From contig FR881216.1 of NCBI GenBank assembly GCA_000434735.1, positions 1-38,576 of the forward strand: a stretch of DNA of 38,576 nucleotides, in the 5' to 3' direction. Position 1 is the stretch's first letter; each line of letters begins with the position of its first letter. The notes under the pieces are model-generated. The model was not told the DNA's origin and searched no databases. It worked only from the letters and a program-made list of their open reading frames with translations. Origin of the DNA: Bacteroides sp. CAG:530 (GTDB lineage Bacteria; Bacteroidota; Bacteroidia; Bacteroidales; Bacteroidaceae). The position numbers and the translations under genes are program-made. Of this stretch, positions 35,409-38,576 are shown piece by piece.

Positions 35409-36419
35409 TTATCTATCTGTTATAATTATTGATTGACCATTCTCTCTCCATGTATACTTATTGTCAACATCTATATAAGAAAGAATTTCATTTAATGTCA
35501 TATCTAGCTGAATGGTTCCGGAGAAGAATTCCTTATGTACTTTTTTTGATTGGATTATAATTCGCAAATTGAAATGCCTTCCAATGCTTTTCAGTATATT
35601 GTATAAATTTTCATTGACAAATGTTAACTTGCCGGTCGTCCAAGATGCTTGATTGGCTGCATTAACATTTTGTATAGCTAAAGTTTTTTGTCTTTTTTCA
35701 AATATTGCCTGTTGGTTTGGGACTAGAATACAGTTGTTTTGTATTTCTGATGCTGTGTAAACGTTCACACGGCCTTCGATTAAGCTTACTTTAACGGTTT
35801 CATCATCCGGATAAGAGGAAACATTAAAAATTGTACCCAGTACTTTAACATTTAAATCATCTGTATGTACAACAAAAGGTTTGTCGGCTTTCTTCTTCAC
35901 TTGAAAATATGCTTCACCAGACAAAAACACTTCGCGGAGAGGACGCTCAATCCAACGTGCGTCATATTTTAAATTACTACCTCCATTTAAGACGACTACA
36001 GAACTGTCGGGTAACAAGACACGTGACGTAGCTCCTACAGGAACCTCAATTTGACAATAAGATGGGGTATCTGTTAACAAGTTAGAAATAGATTTTTTAT
36101 TCCAACAGGTCACGCTACCCACAATAAACAATAGCCATATGGCAACTGAACTCCATATAAACAGATTCCGACGGTTGAAGTGTTTTCGCGTGGAACGAAA
36201 TCCTAGTTTCTTGCGTACTTGTTCTAAATTCTGACTCTTACGTTGAGCAAACCAAGAAGATGTCGTCATCACATATAGATGTGACATTTCACGATATTTT
36301 TTTCTGCATTCTTCATTGCTGTTAAGTAGTGTTATAAAATGCGGTTTATCTTCTGGCTTGAGTTTACCCTTTAGGTAATCCATCATCATTTGCTCAAACA
36401 ATTCTATTTGATTTTCCAT
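35409..36419 (-). CDS. FecR family anti-sigma factor
   Basis: A 336-residue inner-membrane regulator: short cytoplasmic N-terminus (1-85), one membrane span (about 86-106), periplasmic FecR domain (about 120-235, with VLLPDSSVVVLNGGSNLKY and VLGTIFNVSSYPD), and a C-terminal DUF4974 region (about 265-333) that meets the STN domain of SusC. It would hold the adjacent ECF sigma factor inactive until the transporter binds its substrate. AAGGA before the ATG supports the start. It lies between the sigma gene (90 bp) and susC (47 bp). Confidence 0.94.
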   Translation of the reverse strand: MENQIELFEQMMMDYLKGKLKPEDKPHFITLLNSNEECRKKYREMSHLYVMTTSSWFAQRKSQNLEQVRKKLGFRSTRKHFNRRNLFIWSSVAIWLLFIVGSVTCWNKKSISNLLTDTPSYCQIEVPVGATSRVLLPDSSVVVLNGGSNLKYDARWIERPLREVFLSGEAYFQVKKKADKPFVVHTDDLNVKVLGTIFNVSSYPDDETVKVSLIEGRVNVYTASEIQNNCILVPNQQAIFEKRQKTLAIQNVNAANQASWTTGKLTFVNENLYNILKSIGRHFNLRIIIQSKKVHKEFFSGTIQLDMTLNEILSYIDVDNKYTWRENGQSIIITDR

Positions 36420-36509
36420 ATTCTTTCGTTCCTTTTTTCGTCGTTACAATAAAGAATACACGAGCTATTAAGAAAATGTTTAAGCAAAAATCAAGTTTTT
36501 GAGATTTTT

Positions 36510-37097
36510 CTAAAAAAGAAAGAATAATAGGAAGCCAATTCTGTTTCCGAGCCTTTTTTTCAGTCCATCAATGGCATGCTTAATATGTACCCTAATCGTA
36601 CTGACCGATAAATTACTTTGGACGGCAATTTCCTCTGGAGTTAGTTGTGCATAGAGGTACTTTTCGAATATAAAACGACATTTATCAGGTAAAGAAGCAA
36701 TTTCTTGTTGTAAAATGGTTTGCAACTCTTCCATTTCTAAAAATCGTAAGGGGTCGTTATCGGTTATGCAGTATTCTTCTTGAAACTCTAGCAAACTCTC
36801 ACGATACTCATCTATAATTCGCTCTTGGTTATGTAGCGAGCGAAGATAGTTTAGGCAACCGTTTTTTACCGCTTGAATTAAATAAGCATGAATAGGGTAT
36901 GATAAGGAACCACGACGCCCCCATATTTTCATGAAAATATCATTAACAATGTCTTGAGATTCATGGAAATTGAAAATATAAGAATTGGCGCAAGCACACA
37001 GATAGACAAAATAGCTATTGTATAATACTTCAAAAGCTCGTTCATCTCCTTGGTTAATTTGCTCGATAATGTTTGAGTTAATTGTGCTTGGTCCCAT
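36510..37097 (-). CDS. ECF RNA polymerase sigma factor
   Basis: A 195-residue extracytoplasmic-function sigma factor of the type paired with FecR in Bacteroidetes. Region 2 covers about residues 15-90 (AFEVLYNSYFVYL, SQDIVNDIFMKIW) and region 4 about 140-188 (LPDKCRFIFEKYL, LTPEEIAVQSNLSVSTIRVHIKHA). I use the ATG at 37097 because AAGGA lies 8 bp before it; an ATG at 37121 would add eight residues without such a site. It probably transcribes the downstream susC-susD-sulfatase genes when released by FecR. Beyond its start begins the cysS-derived repeat, so it is the first gene of the island. Confidence 0.93.
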   Translation of the reverse strand: MGPSTINSNIIEQINQGDERAFEVLYNSYFVYLCACANSYIFNFHESQDIVNDIFMKIWGRRGSLSYPIHAYLIQAVKNGCLNYLRSLHNQERIIDEYRESLLEFQEEYCITDNDPLRFLEMEELQTILQQEIASLPDKCRFIFEKYLYAQLTPEEIAVQSNLSVSTIRVHIKHAIDGLKKRLGNRIGFLLFFLF

Positions 37098-37215
37098 TAT
37101 AACTATCCTTGAGAGGTGCATAAATCCGCATGTAATCTATTTGCAAAAATCACAAAAAATATTAATATCTCCAAGAATCTAGTTGAGATAAAAGCAGAAT
37201 CTGTAGATATAGTAT

Positions 37216-37422
37216 AACGGACAGAAGATGGGTAAGTCGTTTGGCAACTTCATCACTCGCAAAGAAGTCTTCTTGGTAATAGACATGTTGCTTGAAGAGC
37301 GCATGAAGGCCAAAGCCAACAAGGACTGGGCTACCAGCGACAAAATCAGAAACACTCTAGCCGACTTTGGCTTTGAGGTAAAAGATACAAAAGACGGCTT
37401 TACCTGGAGACTGAACAAGTAA
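37216..37422 (+). pseudogene. cysS: cysS remnant, internally deleted 3' part
   Basis: The frame reads NGQKMGKSFGNFIT (the KMSKS loop of CysS, 37216-37256) and then jumps to the C-terminal part (from about 37258: RKEVF, then DMLLEERMKAK to the normal C-terminus WRLNK). Relative to the intact gene about 430 bp between 24486 and 24920 are missing, as is everything upstream of the KMSKS region. No promoter or HIGH-motif half is present, so it cannot be an active synthetase. The differences from the intact gene include silent codon changes (for example CTG/CTT, AAA/AAG), consistent with a copy from a related strain or an old duplication. Confidence 0.9.
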
Positions 37423-37490
37423 TAAGCTTTCTAAATATAAACCGCGCCGCATGGAGTCGATAAGATTTCATGCGGCGCGTGTTGTTTTTA
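37258..37490 (+). repeat. cysS 3' end and terminator, right copy of a direct repeat
   Basis: Right partner of 24920-25155, same orientation. It ends after the terminator T-run, where unrelated sequence (TAATAAGTAG) begins, just as similarity also stops at 25155 in the left copy. Confidence 0.9.
37443..37479 (+). terminator. Duplicated cysS terminator
   Basis: CGCGCCGCAT (37443-37452) and ATGCGGCGCG (37470-37479) form the same perfect stem as the cysS terminator at 25108-25144, and TGTTGTTTTT follows. The stem is unchanged; the loop has two base changes. Confidence 0.88.
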
Positions 37491-37500
37491 TAATAAGTAG

Positions 37501-37530
37501 TTACCAATATGGTAATTCTGCTTATATTTG
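37501..37530 (+). promoter_or_regulatory. higA promoter with palindromic operator
   Basis: TTACCAATATGGTAA (37501-37515) is a 5-bp perfect inverted repeat with a 5-bp centre. TATATTTG (37523-37530) is an exact Bacteroides -7 match. The palindrome covers the -33 area, a suitable place for autorepression by the HTH protein encoded from 37577. The operator role is inference. Confidence 0.5.
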
Positions 37531-37576
37531 CAGTAGGACGAAAGTGTTTTCTGTGTTTCAAATAAAAGCACACATT

Positions 37577-37882
37577 ATGGCAACAAGAAGTAACAATCCT
37601 GTTCCTGTTAGGGCAATACACCCTGGAGAAATCCTACGTGAAGAATTGCAGGAACGTGGTATTAAACAAAAAGATTTTGCCCAGCAAATAGGTGTGCAAC
37701 CCACGCACTTGAACGCATTTATTAAGGGTAAGCGCAATCTTAATGAAGATTTAGCTATGAAGTTGGAGAAACATTTAGGAATACCTTATAAGGCTTGGAT
37801 GAATCTCCAAAATAGCTATACCTATGATTGTAAAGCTATAGAGCAACGCAGTATAGAAGAGCAGGAAGCATTAGCTTATTAA
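37577..37882 (+). CDS. higA: HigA-type antitoxin (XRE HTH)
   Basis: A 101-residue DNA-binding protein. After a short N-terminus comes HPGEILREELQERGIKQ and then the helix-turn-helix ending in GKRNLNEDLAMKLEKHLG, with YKAWMNLQNSYTYD following: the signature of HigA/VapI-like antitoxins, which neutralise a HigB mRNA interferase and repress their own operon. In higBA operons the toxin normally precedes the antitoxin, but here the preceding sequence is the cysS remnant and a promoter, and the next gene downstream is not HigB-like. It therefore looks orphan. The ATG at 37577 is chosen because the family-typical sequence begins there. Confidence 0.85.
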   Translation: MATRSNNPVPVRAIHPGEILREELQERGIKQKDFAQQIGVQPTHLNAFIKGKRNLNEDLAMKLEKHLGIPYKAWMNLQNSYTYDCKAIEQRSIEEQEALAY

Positions 37883-37920
37883 TATCGCTGGATGTTTAAA
37901 TCGGTTTCAGAGGCTAAAAT

Positions 37921-38337
37921 ATGAAAAAAATAAAATCATTCTATTATGAGATTGTAAATTCAAAGATTTATATGCTGGAAAAATACAAACGAGAATTTGA
38001 TGAAGGAAACATATACAACGGAATTTGGGGAACTTTACAAACACTTTTCGTATTTACTGCTTGCATAATTCTTTTTATACTCGTACATATATGCGGAATT
38101 CCACAATACAAATTAAGCATAGCTTTAGGTACAATCATCTTATGTATAATAGTTGTCAACGCGATAATTAAAAAGCTAAAACAAGACAGATATGTTCAAA
38201 TAATCCATGAGGAATATTTAAAAATGACTGAAGAAGAAAGAAAAAAACATTATAAGCGTGGATTATGGAAAGTAACACCTATATTCTTTTATCCTATTAT
38301 AATTATTGCGTTCTTAAAGCTAATCACATTAATATAA
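37921..38337 (+). CDS. Small membrane protein of unknown function
   Basis: A 138-residue protein I do not recognise. It has a charged N-terminal stretch (1-37), two adjacent hydrophobic segments (about 39-58 and 64-82), a highly charged cytoplasmic-type loop (about 83-114, with EEERKKHYKRG) and a last hydrophobic segment near the C-terminus (about 117-137). There is no signal peptide or enzyme motif. It is strongly A+T-rich. The stop codon abuts the ATG of the next frame at 38338, suggesting co-expression. It lies 38 bp after higA and could belong to the same accessory cluster. No function is proposed. Confidence 0.65.
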   Translation: MKKIKSFYYEIVNSKIYMLEKYKREFDEGNIYNGIWGTLQTLFVFTACIILFILVHICGIPQYKLSIALGTIILCIIVVNAIIKKLKQDRYVQIIHEEYLKMTEEERKKHYKRGLWKVTPIFFYPIIIIAFLKLITLI

Positions 38338-38576
38338 ATGAACTATGAAAATTATCAAATAGCTATGCACAGTACTATGCCGACATTAAAGTTTAGCATA
38401 GCCCCTCAATATTCTCATGCGATATCACCTATTACTCAACCGGATGGTTCAATGCAAAACAAGGATATAAATAATTTTAGCCTGGTCCCTACCTTAACAT
38501 TTTCTACTCCAATACCCTTTACTGGTGGAACACTTTCAATAAGCAGTAACTTCAATTTCTATCAATATAAAAATAT
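38338..38576 (+). CDS. Possible TolC-family protein fragment, cut by window end
   Basis: An open frame of 79 codons that runs off the window. It starts at the ATG directly after the previous stop. The product (NYENYQIAMHSTMPTLKFSIAP, then ITQPDGSMQNKD and TPIPFTGGTLSISS) resembles the section of Bacteroidetes TolC-like outer-membrane efflux proteins where a first helix leads into a beta-strand with PxTQPDGS and a QxIPFTGG-type turn. It has no signal peptide and begins in mid-domain compared with that family, so it may be 5'-truncated. Recognition is by pattern memory only. Confidence 0.45.
   Translation, partial: MNYENYQIAMHSTMPTLKFSIAPQYSHAISPITQPDGSMQNKDINNFSLVPTLTFSTPIPFTGGTLSISSNFNFYQYKN

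Larger units (their letters stand above)
25156..37215. other. Putative acquired island: sulfatase-rich PUL beside cysS
   Basis: This 12-kb block lies between the two cysS-derived repeats and contains one complete, co-oriented polysaccharide utilization locus: sigma, anti-sigma, SusC, SusD and three sulfatases. Its genes are visibly more A+T-rich than those to the left. No integrase, transposase or tRNA is seen inside it. The boundaries are the points where cysS similarity ends on the left and begins on the right. That it was acquired as one piece is inference. Confidence 0.6.

Noticed and set aside
25156..37215. Classical site-specific integration at the cysS 3' end with short att sites
   Set aside because: No integrase is encoded in the block, the repeats are over 200 bp and diverged, and the right copy also contains an upstream KMSKS-region piece. 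Homologous recombination with later deletion explains this better.
37216..37422. A functional small protein made of the fused cysS pieces
   Set aside because: The frame is open by the chance in-frame deletion, but it lacks a promoter, the catalytic HIGH half and any reason for an independent function.

Overview
The window looks like a chromosome segment from a Bacteroidaceae gut bacterium (Bacteroides or Phocaeicola type). The reasons are SusC/SusD proteins, a hybrid two-component sensor with AraC output, a FecR/ECF sigma pair, many serine-type sulfatases, weak Shine-Dalgarno sites, and several promoters matching the Bacteroides -7 consensus TAnnTTTG. I cannot name the species from sequence alone.

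Layout. (1) Positions 3-278 hold a stand-alone C-terminal maturase domain of a group II intron. A gene-free patch with small repeats follows, to about 530. (2) Positions 575-12468 form a chondroitin/dermatan sulfate locus. It has an S1_15-like 6-O-sulfatase and a PL8 chondroitin lyase in one minus-strand operon, a hybrid two-component regulator upstream, and a divergent plus-strand pair of GH88 unsaturated glucuronyl hydrolase and an S1_27-like (endo-4-O type) sulfatase. Together these can desulfate and cleave the polymer, remove a sulfate from the products, hydrolyse the unsaturated disaccharides and sense the breakdown products. No SusC/SusD pair lies inside this locus. (3) Positions 12593-22288 form a minus-strand cell-envelope operon: polysaccharide deacetylase, GtrB-like GT2, GtrA, GT87-like transferase, LtaS-like phosphotransferase, MsbA-like ABC exporter and YfhO. 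A GT4 glycosyltransferase is divergent to it at 22395. (4) cysS lies at 23609-25087 and ends with a strong terminator.

(5) Positions 25203-37097 hold a visibly more A+T-rich minus-strand polysaccharide utilization locus: ECF sigma factor, FecR anti-sigma factor, SusC with an STN signalling domain, SusD and three different serine-type sulfatases, but no glycosidase or lyase. It is bounded on both sides by the same sequence. The 3' end of cysS with its terminator (24920-25155) recurs as a degenerate copy at 37258-37490, preceded by a 41-bp piece of the cysS KMSKS region. This suggests that the whole locus entered next to cysS and left a decaying second cysS behind. It is the most interesting feature of the window.

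(6) Positions 37490-38576 hold a HigA-type antitoxin without a visible HigB, an unknown small membrane protein, and the start of what may be a TolC-family protein running off the window. All five S1 sulfatases carry Ser-x-Pro-x-Arg and so need an anaerobic sulfatase-maturating enzyme, which is not encoded here.
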